Shown here piece by piece: positions 43,737-51,827 of a DNA stretch of 64,000 nt; position 1 is the stretch's first letter, and every line of letters starts with the position of its first letter. Source of the DNA: Cedecea lapagei. Its GTDB lineage: Bacteria; Pseudomonadota; Gammaproteobacteria; Enterobacterales; Enterobacteriaceae. The notes beneath the pieces were generated by a model that was not told where the DNA came from, did not search any database, and was given only the letters and a program-made list of their open reading frames with translations. The stretch spans positions 310,001 through 374,000 of the forward strand of contig NZ_LR134201.1 of assembly GCF_900635955.1 (NCBI RefSeq), written 5' to 3'. The position numbers were made by a program, and so were the translations under genes.

Positions 43737-46424
43737 ATGACAGATGTAACCGTAAAAGCGCTGGCCGCAGAGATTCAGACCTCGGTGGACCGCCTGGTAC
43801 AGCAATTTGCTGATGCAGGGATCCCGAAGTCTGCTGATGACTCCGTTTCGGCGCAAGAGAAGCAAACGTTGCTGGCCCACCTGAACCATGAGCATGGCTC
43901 AGGCCCAGACAAGTTGACTTTACAGCGCAAAACGCGCAGTACTTTAAACATTCCAGGTACCGGTGGGAAAAGTAAATCGGTACAAATCGAAGTCCGCAAG
44001 AAGCGCACCTTTGTAAAACGTGATCCGCAAGAGGCTGAGCGCCTTGCAGCGGAAGAACAGGCGCAGCGTGAAGCGGAAGAGCAAGCCCAGCGTGAGGCAG
44101 AGGAAGCTGCCAAACGTGCGGCACAAGAAAAAGCCAAGCGTGATGCTGAAGAACAAGCTAAGCGCGAAGCCGCTGATAAAGCGAAACGTGAAGCTGCGGA
44201 AAAAGACAAAGTGAGCAATCAACAAACTGATGAAATGACGAAAGCCGCCCACGCCGAGAAGGCTCGCCGTGAAGCGGAGGCTGCTGAACTGAAGCGTAAA
44301 GCTGAAGAAGAAGCCCGTCGCAAACTCGAAGAAGACGCCCGTCGCGTGGCGGAAGAAGCCCGTAAAATGGCAGAAGCTAACGCAGGCGTTTGGGAAGAGC
44401 AGGAGAAGGTAGAAGACGACAAGTCTGACTATCACGTCACCACCTCCCAGCACGCGCGTCAGGCAGAAGACGAAAACGACCGTGAGGTCGAAGGCGGCCG
44501 TGGCCGTAGTCGTACTGCTGCCAAGGCACCGCGCCAGAAAAAGGCAGGCGGCAAACACGGTGAGTCTAAAGCAGACCGCGAAGAAGCTCGTGCAGCCGTT
44601 CGCGGCGGCAAAGGCAAACGTAAGCCGAGCAGCCTGCAGCAGGGCTTCACTAAGCCTGCACAGGCCGTTAACCGCGACGTTGTGATTGGCGAAACCATCA
44701 CCGTTGCTGAACTGGCTAACAAAATGGCGGTTAAAGGCTCTCAGGTCATCAAAGCGATGATGAAGCTGGGCGCAATGGCGACCATCAACCAGGTTATCGA
44801 TCAGGAAACCGCTCAGCTGGTTGCTGAGGAGATGGGCCACAAAGTTATCCTGCGTCGTGAGAACGAGCTGGAAGAGGCGGTAATGAGCGACCGTGATACC
44901 GGCGCGGCAACCGAAACCCGTGCTCCGGTTGTGACCATCATGGGTCACGTTGACCACGGTAAAACCTCTCTGCTGGACTACATTCGTTCTACTAAAGTTG
45001 CCTCCGGCGAAGCGGGTGGTATTACCCAGCACATCGGTGCTTACCACGTAGAAACCGACAACGGCATGGTCACCTTCCTGGATACCCCGGGACACGCAGC
45101 GTTCACCTCTATGCGTGCTCGCGGTGCTCAGGCGACGGATATCGTTGTTCTGGTTGTTGCTGCTGACGATGGCGTGATGCCGCAGACTATCGAAGCTATC
45201 CAGCACGCGAAAGCGGCGCAGGTGCCTGTCGTGGTTGCAGTGAACAAAATCGATAAGCCAGAAGCGGATCCGGATCGCGTTAAAAACGAACTGTCCCAGT
45301 ACGGCATCATGCCGGAAGAGTGGGGCGGCGAAAGCCAGTTCATCCACGTTTCCGCGAAAGCCGGTACCGGTATCGACGACCTGCTGGATGCTATCCTGCT
45401 GCAGGCTGAAGTTCTGGAGCTGAAAGCGGTACGTAAAGGTATGGCGAGCGGCGTGGTCATCGAATCCTTCCTGGATAAAGGTCGTGGTCCGGTTGCTACC
45501 GTTCTGGTGCGTGAAGGTACCCTGAACAAGGGCGACATCGTCCTGTGTGGCTTCGAGTATGGCCGCGTGCGTGCGATGCGTGACGAACTGGGCCGTGAAG
45601 TGACCGAAGCGGGTCCTTCTATTCCGGTTGAGATCCTCGGCCTGTCCGGCGTACCTGCCGCGGGTGACGAAGTGACCGTTGTTCGTGACGAGAAGAAAGC
45701 CCGTGAAGTTGCTCTGTATCGTCAGGGTAAATTCCGCGAAGTGAAACTGGCTCGTCAGCAGAAATCCAAGCTGGAAAACATGTTCGCCAACATGACCGAA
45801 GGCGAAGTCTCCGAAGTGAACATCGTGCTGAAAGCCGACGTTCAGGGTTCTGTGGAAGCGATCAGCGACTCCCTGCTGAAACTCTCTACCGATGAAGTGA
45901 AAGTTAAAATCATCGGTTCCGGCGTGGGCGGGATTACCGAGACTGACGCTACTCTGGCTGCAGCATCCAACGCCATCCTGGTGGGCTTCAACGTTCGTGC
46001 CGACGCTTCTGCGCGCCGCGTGATTGAAGCTGAAAGCCTGGATCTGCGTTACTACTCCGTCATCTATAACCTGATTGACGAAGTGAAAGCAGCGATGAGC
46101 GGCATGCTGTCTCCTGAGCTGAAACAGCAGATCATCGGTCTGGCTGAAGTTCGTGATGTCTTCAAATCACCGAAATTTGGCGCGATTGCCGGCTGTATGG
46201 TTACCGAAGGTGTGGTTAAACGTCACAACCCAATCCGCGTACTGCGCGACAACGTGGTTATCTATGAAGGCGAGCTGGAATCCCTGCGCCGCTTCAAAGA
46301 TGACGCAAGCGAAGTCCGTAACGGCATGGAATGTGGTATCGGCGTTAAGAACTACAACGACGTGCGCGTGGGCGATATGATCGAAGTCTTCGAAATTATC
46401 GAGATCAAGCGTACCATCTCCTGA
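43737..46424 (+). CDS. infB: Translation initiation factor IF-2
   Basis: 895 residues. N-terminal IF2N subdomain (1-50), a charged Ala/Glu/Lys/Arg-rich coiled-coil linker (about 95-220) with EEQAQREAEEQAQREAEE-type repeats, a second IF2N-like domain (about 315-365), G domain with GHVDHGKT, DTPGHAAF and NKIDKP, then domains II-IV. In-frame internal starts GTG 44211 (codon 159) and ATG 44235 (codon 167) correspond to the E. coli IF2-2 and IF2-3 forms and probably give the same isoforms. 24 bases after nusA. Confidence 0.98.
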   Translation: MTDVTVKALAAEIQTSVDRLVQQFADAGIPKSADDSVSAQEKQTLLAHLNHEHGSGPDKLTLQRKTRSTLNIPGTGGKSKSVQIEVRKKRTFVKRDPQEAERLAAEEQAQREAEEQAQREAEEAAKRAAQEKAKRDAEEQAKREAADKAKREAAEKDKVSNQQTDEMTKAAHAEKARREAEAAELKRKAEEEARRKLEEDARRVAEEARKMAEANAGVWEEQEKVEDDKSDYHVTTSQHARQAEDENDREVEGGRGRSRTAAKAPRQKKAGGKHGESKADREEARAAVRGGKGKRKPSSLQQGFTKPAQAVNRDVVIGETITVAELANKMAVKGSQVIKAMMKLGAMATINQVIDQETAQLVAEEMGHKVILRRENELEEAVMSDRDTGAATETRAPVVTIMGHVDHGKTSLLDYIRSTKVASGEAGGITQHIGAYHVETDNGMVTFLDTPGHAAFTSMRARGAQATDIVVLVVAADDGVMPQTIEAIQHAKAAQVPVVVAVNKIDKPEADPDRVKNELSQYGIMPEEWGGESQFIHVSAKAGTGIDDLLDAILLQAEVLELKAVRKGMASGVVIESFLDKGRGPVATVLVREGTLNKGDIVLCGFEYGRVRAMRDELGREVTEAGPSIPVEILGLSGVPAAGDEVTVVRDEKKAREVALYRQGKFREVKLARQQKSKLENMFANMTEGEVSEVNIVLKADVQGSVEAISDSLLKLSTDEVKVKIIGSGVGGITETDATLAAASNAILVGFNVRADASARRVIEAESLDLRYYSVIYNLIDEVKAAMSGMLSPELKQQIIGLAEVRDVFKSPKFGAIAGCMVTEGVVKRHNPIRVLRDNVVIYEGELESLRRFKDDASEVRNGMECGIGVKNYNDVRVGDMIEVFEIIEIKRTIS

Positions 46425-46449
46425 TAGCCGTACCGCATCAACTATCTTA

Positions 46450-46473
46450 GGGGGGCCGTGTGCCCCCCGTTTT
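46450..46473 (+). terminator. Attenuator-like hairpin between infB and rbfA
   Basis: Stem GGGGGGC/GCCCCCC with CGTGT loop, followed by GTTTTG. Weak T-tract inside an operon, so readthrough is expected; may also stabilise upstream mRNA. Confidence 0.65.
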
Positions 46474-46489
46474 GTCTGGAGAAATTATT

Positions 46490-46891
46490 ATGGCGAAAGA
46501 ATTTGGTCGCCCGCAGCGCGTTTCTCAGGAATTGCAGAAAGAAATTGCCATTATCCTGCAGCGCGAAATTAAAGACCCGCGTCTGGGCATGATGACCACC
46601 GTCTCTGGTGTTGAAGTCTCCCGCGATCTGGCCTATGCCAAAGTTTTTGTGACCTTCCTGAACGACAAAGACGAAGATGCCATCAAAGAAGGCATCAAAG
46701 TTCTGCAGGATGCGTCTGGCTATATCCGTACTTTGGTTGGCAAGGCAATGCGCCTGCGCATCGTGCCAGAGCTGACCTTCTTCTACGATAACTCGCTGGT
46801 TGAAGGGATGCGCATGTCTAACCTGGTTTCCAATGTCATCCGTCATGATGACGAGCGTCGCGTGAATACGGACGACAGCAAGGAGGATTGA
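46490..46891 (+). CDS. rbfA: 30S ribosome-binding factor RbfA
   Basis: 133 residues; cold-shock 30S maturation factor binding near the 5' end of 16S rRNA. KH-like fold with the kinked AxG motif (GYIRTLVGKAMRLRIVPEL). ATG 46490 with TGGAG upstream; the frame's ten earlier codons lie in the hairpin. The stop overlaps the truB ATG by one base. Confidence 0.97.
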   Translation: MAKEFGRPQRVSQELQKEIAIILQREIKDPRLGMMTTVSGVEVSRDLAYAKVFVTFLNDKDEDAIKEGIKVLQDASGYIRTLVGKAMRLRIVPELTFFYDNSLVEGMRMSNLVSNVIRHDDERRVNTDDSKED

Positions 46892-47835
46892 TGAGTCGTC
46901 CTCGTCGTCGCGGTCGTGATATTCACGGTGTGCTGTTGCTGGATAAGCCCCAGGGCCTCTCTTCCAACGACGCACTGCAAAAAGTAAAACGCCTTTATAA
47001 CGCGAACCGCGCAGGCCATACCGGTGCGCTGGATCCGCTGGCGACCGGCATGCTGCCGATCTGCCTCGGTGAAGCGACAAAGTTCTCCCAGTATCTGCTG
47101 GACTCCGACAAGCGTTATCGCGTCATCGCCAAACTTGGGCAGCGCACCGATACGTCTGATGCCGACGGCATTGTTGTCCAGCAGCGCCCGGTTAACTTTA
47201 GCGCCGGGCAGCTTGCCGCCGCGCTGGAGACTTTCCGCGGGGATACCGAGCAGGTTCCATCGATGTATTCAGCGCTTAAGCATCAGGGTAAGCCCCTGTA
47301 TGAATATGCGCGTGCGGGTATTGAGGTTGAACGCGAAGCCCGGCCAATCACGGTCTATGAACTGCTGTTTATTCGCCATGAAGGGGACGAGCTGGAGCTG
47401 GAGGTTCACTGCTCTAAAGGGACGTACATCCGTACGATCGTTGACGATCTCGGCGAAAAACTTGGCTGCGGTGCGCACGTGATTTTCCTGCGTCGTCTGG
47501 CGGTCAGTAAATATCCGATTGAGCGCATGGTTACGCTGGAACAGCTCAATGAGCTGGTTGAGCAGGCGCATCGGCAGGAAAGAGCGCCAGCAGACCTGCT
47601 GGATCCGCTGCTAATGCCAATGGACAGCCCGGCTTCAGATTTCCCGCTGGTGAACTTGCTGCCGGAGGTTGCCGTCTACTTTAAAAACGGTAATCCAGTT
47701 CGGGTGGCTGGCGTGCAGGCCGAAGGACTGGTGCGCGTTAGCGAAGGCGAAGAGCAGAAATTTATTGGGATGGGTGAAATCGATGACGAGGGCCGGGTTG
47801 CTCCGCGCCGTCTGGTTGTCGAATATCCCCTCTGA
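46891..47835 (+). CDS. truB: tRNA pseudouridine-55 synthase TruB
   Basis: 314 residues. Isomerises U55 in the T loop of all tRNAs. Catalytic Asp48 in HTGALDPLATG, plus the conserved KSKY-type SKGTYIRTIVDDLGE and RRLAVSKYPI, and a C-terminal PUA domain (about 250-314, ISMGEIDDEGRVAPRRLV-like). ATG 46891 overlaps the rbfA stop; AGGAGGA lies four bases upstream. Confidence 0.98.
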   Translation: MSRPRRRGRDIHGVLLLDKPQGLSSNDALQKVKRLYNANRAGHTGALDPLATGMLPICLGEATKFSQYLLDSDKRYRVIAKLGQRTDTSDADGIVVQQRPVNFSAGQLAAALETFRGDTEQVPSMYSALKHQGKPLYEYARAGIEVEREARPITVYELLFIRHEGDELELEVHCSKGTYIRTIVDDLGEKLGCGAHVIFLRRLAVSKYPIERMVTLEQLNELVEQAHRQERAPADLLDPLLMPMDSPASDFPLVNLLPEVAVYFKNGNPVRVAGVQAEGLVRVSEGEEQKFIGMGEIDDEGRVAPRRLVVEYPL

Positions 47836-47989
47836 CTTTTGCCGCTACCTTGCGGTAAAAGAGCGCTACAGGTAAAATAGCGCGGCTTAACGGCTGGCCG
47901 ATTGTTTAACAAGCGGTTCAGGCGTGCACTGGGGTTGCTGAATTAGAGATCGGCACCCTGTTTATTTATCTATAATGTTGGAGTTGAAA

Positions 47990-48259
47990 ATGTCTCTAAG
48001 CGTTGAAGCTAAAGCTAAAATCGTTTCCGAGTTTGGTCGTGGTACTAACGACAGCGGTTCTACCGAAGTTCAGGTTGCACTGCTGACTGCACAGATTAAC
48101 CACCTGCAGGGTCACTTTGCAGAGCACAAAAAAGATCACCACAGCCGTCGTGGTCTGCTGCGTATGGTTTCTCAGCGTCGTAAACTGCTCGACTACCTGA
48201 AACGTAAAGATGTAGCACGTTACACCGGCCTGATCGAGCGCCTGGGTCTGCGTCGCTAG
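47990..48259 (+). CDS. rpsO: 30S ribosomal protein S15
   Basis: 89 residues, four-helix uS15 (MSLSVEAKAKIVSEFGRG, HSRRGLLRMVSQRRKLL). Start at ATG 47990 with GGAG eight bases upstream. In E. coli S15 represses its own mRNA by trapping ribosomes on a leader pseudoknot; the 154-base leader here is present but I did not fold it. Followed by a strong terminator, then pnp. Confidence 0.98.
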   Translation: MSLSVEAKAKIVSEFGRGTNDSGSTEVQVALLTAQINHLQGHFAEHKKDHHSRRGLLRMVSQRRKLLDYLKRKDVARYTGLIERLGLRR

Positions 48260-48275
48260 TTCTTGCGAGTTTCAG

Positions 48276-48304
48276 AAAAAGGGGCCTGTAAGGGCCCCTT
48301 TTTT
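48276..48304. terminator. rpsO terminator, also usable on the minus strand
   Basis: AAAAAGGGGCC, loop TGTAA-G, GGCCCCTTTTTT. Symmetric enough to end a minus-strand transcript such as SraG. Confidence 0.88.
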
Positions 48305-48450
48305 CAACCAGACGGCAGCAATTCTATGGAAACTAATGTATTGTTGCTGAGTGTGATCTTTATTGCAGAGGTTCGCGCGGCTAATGAGAGGCTTTACCCG
48401 TAAGGACGGGTTAGGGTTGTCATTAGTCGCGAGGATGTGATGAAGATCGG
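48280..48450 (-). ncRNA. sraG: Possible SraG small RNA, antisense to the pnp leader
   Basis: In E. coli SraG lies between pnp and rpsO on the opposite strand. Here the region has the same layout, a stable stem (48376-48431) and a minus-strand terminator formed by the rpsO hairpin. The 5' end is a guess, no promoter was confirmed and I cannot recall the E. coli sequence well enough to align it. Positional inference only. Confidence 0.35.
48376..48431 (+). promoter_or_regulatory. pnp leader stem-loop (RNase III / PNPase autoregulation site)
   Basis: Arms CGCGGCTAATGA (48376-48387) and TCATTAGTCGCG (48420-48431) pair over 12 bases with one G-U, and the inner ACCCGTAAGGACGGGT forms a second stem. 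In E. coli RNase III cuts this hairpin and PNPase then destabilises its own mRNA. Confidence 0.8.
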
Positions 48451-48506
48451 GTACCAACGGCGGCGCGTGAAGCCACGTGCTGCCCGTCATTTTTAAGGAT
48501 CTTATT

Positions 48507-50636
48507 TTGCTGAATCCGATCGTTCGTAAATTCCAGTATGGCCAGCATACGGTCACGCTTGAGACCGGCATGATGGCTCGCCAGGCTACCGCTGCTGTTA
48601 TGGTAAGCATGGATGACACCGCGGTATTCGTTACCGTTGTGGGCCAGAAAAAAGCCAAACCAGGCCAGGACTTCTTCCCCCTGACCGTTAACTACCAGGA
48701 GCGTACCTACGCTGCTGGCCGTATCCCGGGAAGCTTCTTCCGTCGTGAAGGCCGCCCAAGCGAAGGCGAAACCCTGATCGCGCGTCTGATTGACCGCCCG
48801 GTTCGTCCGCTGTTCCCGGAAGGCTTCGTCAACGAAGTGCAGGTTATCGCGACCGTTGTTTCCGTGAACCCACAGGTACACCCTGATATCGTTGCCATGA
48901 TTGGTGCCTCTGCGGCGCTGAGCCTGTCCGGTATTCCTTTCAACGGCCCAATCGGTGCGGCTCGTGTGGGTTATATTAACGACCAGTACGTGCTGAACCC
49001 GACCGCTGAAGAGCTGAAAACCAGCAAGCTGGATCTGGTTGTTGCCGGTACCCAAAGCGCAGTCCTGATGGTTGAATCCGAAGCTGAACTGCTGAGCGAA
49101 GACCAGATGCTGGGCGCCGTTGTCTTCGGTCACGATCAGCAGCAGGTTGTTATCAACGAAATCAACGCACTGGTTGCCGAAGCTGGCAAACCACGTTGGG
49201 ACTGGCAGCCAGAAGCGGTAAACGAAGCGCTGAACGCTCGCGTTGCTGCGCTGGCAGAATCCCGTCTGAGCGATGCTTACCGCATCACTGAGAAACAAGA
49301 GCGTTATGCGCAGGTTGACGTCATCAAAGCTGACGTTATTGCGACGCTGACCGCTGAAGATGACGCTCTGGATGCCGGTGAACTGTCCGACATTCTGCAC
49401 GCTATCGAGAAAAACGTTGTTCGTAGCCGTATCCTGGCAGGCGAGCTGCGCATCGATGGTCGTGAAAAAGACATGATTCGTGGCCTGGACGTGCGCACCG
49501 GCGTTCTGCCACGTACTCACGGCTCTGCGCTGTTTACCCGCGGCGAAACTCAGGCGCTGGTGACCGCGACTCTGGGTACCGCACGTGATGCGCAGAATCT
49601 GGACGAGCTGATGGGCGAGCGTACCGACAGCTTCCTGTTCCACTACAACTTCCCTCCATACTGCGTCGGCGAGACCGGGATGGTAGGTTCTCCTAAGCGT
49701 CGTGAAATTGGTCACGGTCGCCTGGCGAAGCGTGGCGTGCTGGCCGTTATGCCAGAAGCAGATAAATTCCCGTACACCGTTCGTGTGGTTTCTGAAATCA
49801 CCGAATCTAACGGTTCTTCTTCCATGGCTTCCGTGTGCGGTGCTTCTCTGGCACTGATGGACGCAGGTGTGCCGATTAAAGCCGCCGTTGCGGGTATCGC
49901 GATGGGCCTGGTGAAAGAAGGCGACAACTTTGTTGTACTGTCCGACATTCTGGGTGACGAAGATCACCTGGGCGATATGGACTTTAAAGTTGCCGGTAGC
50001 CGTGAAGGTATCTCTGCGCTGCAGATGGATATCAAAATCGAAGGTATCACCCGCGAAATCATGCAGGTGGCTCTGAACCAGGCTAAGGGTGCGCGTCTGC
50101 ACATTCTGGGCGTGATGGAACAGGCTATCGATGCGCCGCGTGGCGACATCTCCGAATTCGCTCCGCGTATTCACACCATCAAAATCAACCCGGACAAGAT
50201 CAAAGACGTGATCGGTAAGGGCGGTGCTGTGATTCGTGCGCTGACCGAAGAAACCGGCACCACCATCGAAATCGAAGATGACGGTACCGTGAAGATCGCA
50301 GCGACCGACGGTGATAAAGCGAAACACGCTATCCGTCGTATCGAAGAGATCACCGCTGAAATCGAAGTGGGCCGTATCTACAACGGTAAAGTCACTCGTA
50401 TCGTTGATTTCGGTGCATTTGTGGCTATCGGTGGCGGTAAAGAAGGTCTGGTTCACATCTCTCAAATCGCTGACAAGCGCGTAGAGAAAGTGACTGACTA
50501 CCTGCAGATGGGTCAGGAAGTTCCGGTGAAAGTACTGGAAGTTGACCGTCAGGGCCGCGTCCGTTTAAGCATTAAAGAAGCTACCGAGCAGTCCCCGGCA
50601 GACGAAGCAGCACCTGCTGCACCAGAAGCTGAGTAA
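48507..50636 (+). CDS. pnp: Polyribonucleotide nucleotidyltransferase (PNPase)
   Basis: 3'-to-5' phosphorolytic exoribonuclease and degradosome component. 709 residues from the TTG at 48507 (MLNPIVRKFQYG), which has TAAGGA seven bases upstream; E. coli pnp also starts with TTG. Two RNase PH domains (about 1-140 and 315-545), an alpha-helical linker, a KH domain (IKDVIGKGGAVIRALTEETG, about 553-615) and an S1 domain (GKVTRIVDFGAFVAIGG, about 622-690). C-terminal tail shorter and Ala/Glu-rich. Confidence 0.98.
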   Translation: MLNPIVRKFQYGQHTVTLETGMMARQATAAVMVSMDDTAVFVTVVGQKKAKPGQDFFPLTVNYQERTYAAGRIPGSFFRREGRPSEGETLIARLIDRPVRPLFPEGFVNEVQVIATVVSVNPQVHPDIVAMIGASAALSLSGIPFNGPIGAARVGYINDQYVLNPTAEELKTSKLDLVVAGTQSAVLMVESEAELLSEDQMLGAVVFGHDQQQVVINEINALVAEAGKPRWDWQPEAVNEALNARVAALAESRLSDAYRITEKQERYAQVDVIKADVIATLTAEDDALDAGELSDILHAIEKNVVRSRILAGELRIDGREKDMIRGLDVRTGVLPRTHGSALFTRGETQALVTATLGTARDAQNLDELMGERTDSFLFHYNFPPYCVGETGMVGSPKRREIGHGRLAKRGVLAVMPEADKFPYTVRVVSEITESNGSSSMASVCGASLALMDAGVPIKAAVAGIAMGLVKEGDNFVVLSDILGDEDHLGDMDFKVAGSREGISALQMDIKIEGITREIMQVALNQAKGARLHILGVMEQAIDAPRGDISEFAPRIHTIKINPDKIKDVIGKGGAVIRALTEETGTTIEIEDDGTVKIAATDGDKAKHAIRRIEEITAEIEVGRIYNGKVTRIVDFGAFVAIGGGKEGLVHISQIADKRVEKVTDYLQMGQEVPVKVLEVDRQGRVRLSIKEATEQSPADEAAPAAPEAE

Positions 50637-50649
50637 GGTTTGCCCATTA

Positions 50650-50682
50650 AGCTCTCCATGGTGACATGGAGAGCTGTTTGTT
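50650..50682 (+). terminator. Hairpin after pnp
   Basis: Perfect stem AGCTCTCCAT/ATGGAGAGCT with GGTGAC loop, then GTTTGTT. Weak T-tract; likely partial terminator or 3'-end stabiliser before nlpI. Confidence 0.65.
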
Positions 50683-50766
50683 ACGGGACAGGATGTCTCG
50701 TTTGCAGCCGGGGGACAGGACGTTCATCCATTTGTTGTCTTCGGGAGTAGGAAATGAAGCCTTTTT

Positions 50767-51639
50767 TTGCGCTGGTGTTTCGTTGCTACAGCTATCACGC
50801 TGGCCGGATGCAGCAACTCTGCCTGGCGTAAGAACGAAGTATTAGCGGTGCCACTGCAGCCTACGCTGCAGCAGGAAGTTATTCTGGCACGCATGGAACA
50901 AATACTTGCCAGTCGGGCTTTAACCGATGACGAACGCGCACAGCTTTTATATGAGCGCGGAGTGTTGTATGATAGTCTCGGTCTGAGGGCTCTGGCGCGT
51001 AATGATTTTTCACAAGCGCTGGCCATCCGTCCCGATATGCCTGAAGTATTCAATTACTTAGGCATTTATTTAACGCAGGCAGGCAATTTTGATGCTGCCT
51101 ATGAAGCGTTTGATTCTGTACTTGAGCTTGATCCAACTTACAACTACGCGCACTTAAATCGCGGTATCGCCCTCTATTACGGTGGTCGTTATCGTTTAGC
51201 GCAAGATGATCTGCTGGCGTTTTATCAAGACGATCCCAACGATCCTTTCCGTAGCCTGTGGCTCTATATTGCTGAACGCAATCTGGACGAAAAACAGGCC
51301 AAAGTGGCGCTACAACAGCGTCTCGAGAAATCGGATAAAGAACAATGGGGATGGAACATTGTCGAGTTCTACCTGGGCAACATTAGCGAAAAAGAGCTAA
51401 TGGAACGCCTCAAGGCGGACGCAACGGATAACACCTCGCTCGCTGAGCATCTCAGTGAAACCAACTTCTATTTAGGTAAGTACTACCTAAGTCTGGGGGA
51501 TAAGGACAGCGCCAAGGCACTGTTCAAGTTAGCGGTTGCTAACAACGTACACAACTACGTTGAGCATCGTTATGCATTGTTGGAATTAGCGCTCTTGGGC
51601 CAGGAGCAAGACGACCTGGCAGAATCGGACCAGCAATAG
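50767..51639 (+). CDS. nlpI: NlpI lipoprotein, with a one-base frameshift in the signal peptide start
   Basis: Outer-membrane TPR lipoprotein that scaffolds peptidoglycan endopeptidases and brings MepS to the protease Prc. The body is intact: lipobox LAGC, then TPR motifs (YERGVLYDSLGLRALARNDF, PEVFNYLGIYLTQAGNF, AHLNRGIALYYGGRY) and the C-terminal QDDLAESDQQ. The normal start ATG at 50754 (MKPF, GGGAGTAGG upstream) is out of frame because a T-run at 50762-50768 has seven T where E. coli has six. Only TTG 50767 opens the frame, giving MRWCFVATAITLAGC, a 14-residue signal peptide with just one positive charge. Sequence error, real mutation or TTG use are all possible. Confidence 0.88.
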   Translation: MRWCFVATAITLAGCSNSAWRKNEVLAVPLQPTLQQEVILARMEQILASRALTDDERAQLLYERGVLYDSLGLRALARNDFSQALAIRPDMPEVFNYLGIYLTQAGNFDAAYEAFDSVLELDPTYNYAHLNRGIALYYGGRYRLAQDDLLAFYQDDPNDPFRSLWLYIAERNLDEKQAKVALQQRLEKSDKEQWGWNIVEFYLGNISEKELMERLKADATDNTSLAEHLSETNFYLGKYYLSLGDKDSAKALFKLAVANNVHNYVEHRYALLELALLGQEQDDLAESDQQ

Positions 51640-51680
51640 CTGACGAACAACGATCGTCCCATACACTTTTTAACTAAAGT

Positions 51681-51708
51681 CATCACCTTCACGGGTGAGG
51701 GCGTTTTT
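51681..51708 (+). terminator. Possible nlpI terminator
   Basis: TCACC/GGTGA stem around TTCACG, extended by G-rich bases and followed by GCGTTTTTG. Modest stem. Confidence 0.5.
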
Positions 51709-51749
51709 GTTCGTTAATCAATCAAATTTGAGCCGGTTCACACTTTTCA

Positions 51750-51827
51750 ATGAAAATTGCAGATCAATTTCACGATGAGTTACGTAGACTGGCCGCCATC
51801 CATGAGGCACATGTACTACATGACTGA
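51750..51827 (+). CDS. yrbN: YrbN small protein
   Basis: 25 codons, MKIADQFHDELRRLAAIHEAHVLHD. In E. coli a peptide of about this size and sequence, detected experimentally, is encoded just before deaD. The stop overlaps the deaD start region by eight bases, so translation may be coupled. Ribosome binding site is weak (CACTTTTCA). No function known; as a leader peptide it could influence deaD translation. Confidence 0.8.
   Translation: MKIADQFHDELRRLAAIHEAHVLHD

Noticed and set aside
44040..44215. Short tandem-like repeat in infB DNA, considered as a repeat element
   Set aside because: It encodes the known Ala/Glu/Arg coiled-coil linker of IF2; coding repeats, not a mobile or regulatory element.
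43944..45347. 467-codon open frame antisense to infB
   Set aside because: Shadow of the charged IF2 linker; Phe-rich low-complexity product without family features.
47971..47976. Perfect TATAAT before rpsO
   Set aside because: Only 14 bases before the ATG, so transcripts from it would have no ribosome binding site; more likely part of the structured leader.
48423..50465. 680-codon open frame antisense to pnp (minus strand)
   Set aside because: No recognisable domain; His/Asn/Thr-rich composition is what the reverse complement of a strongly codon-biased gene gives, because codons whose complement is a stop are rare in pnp.
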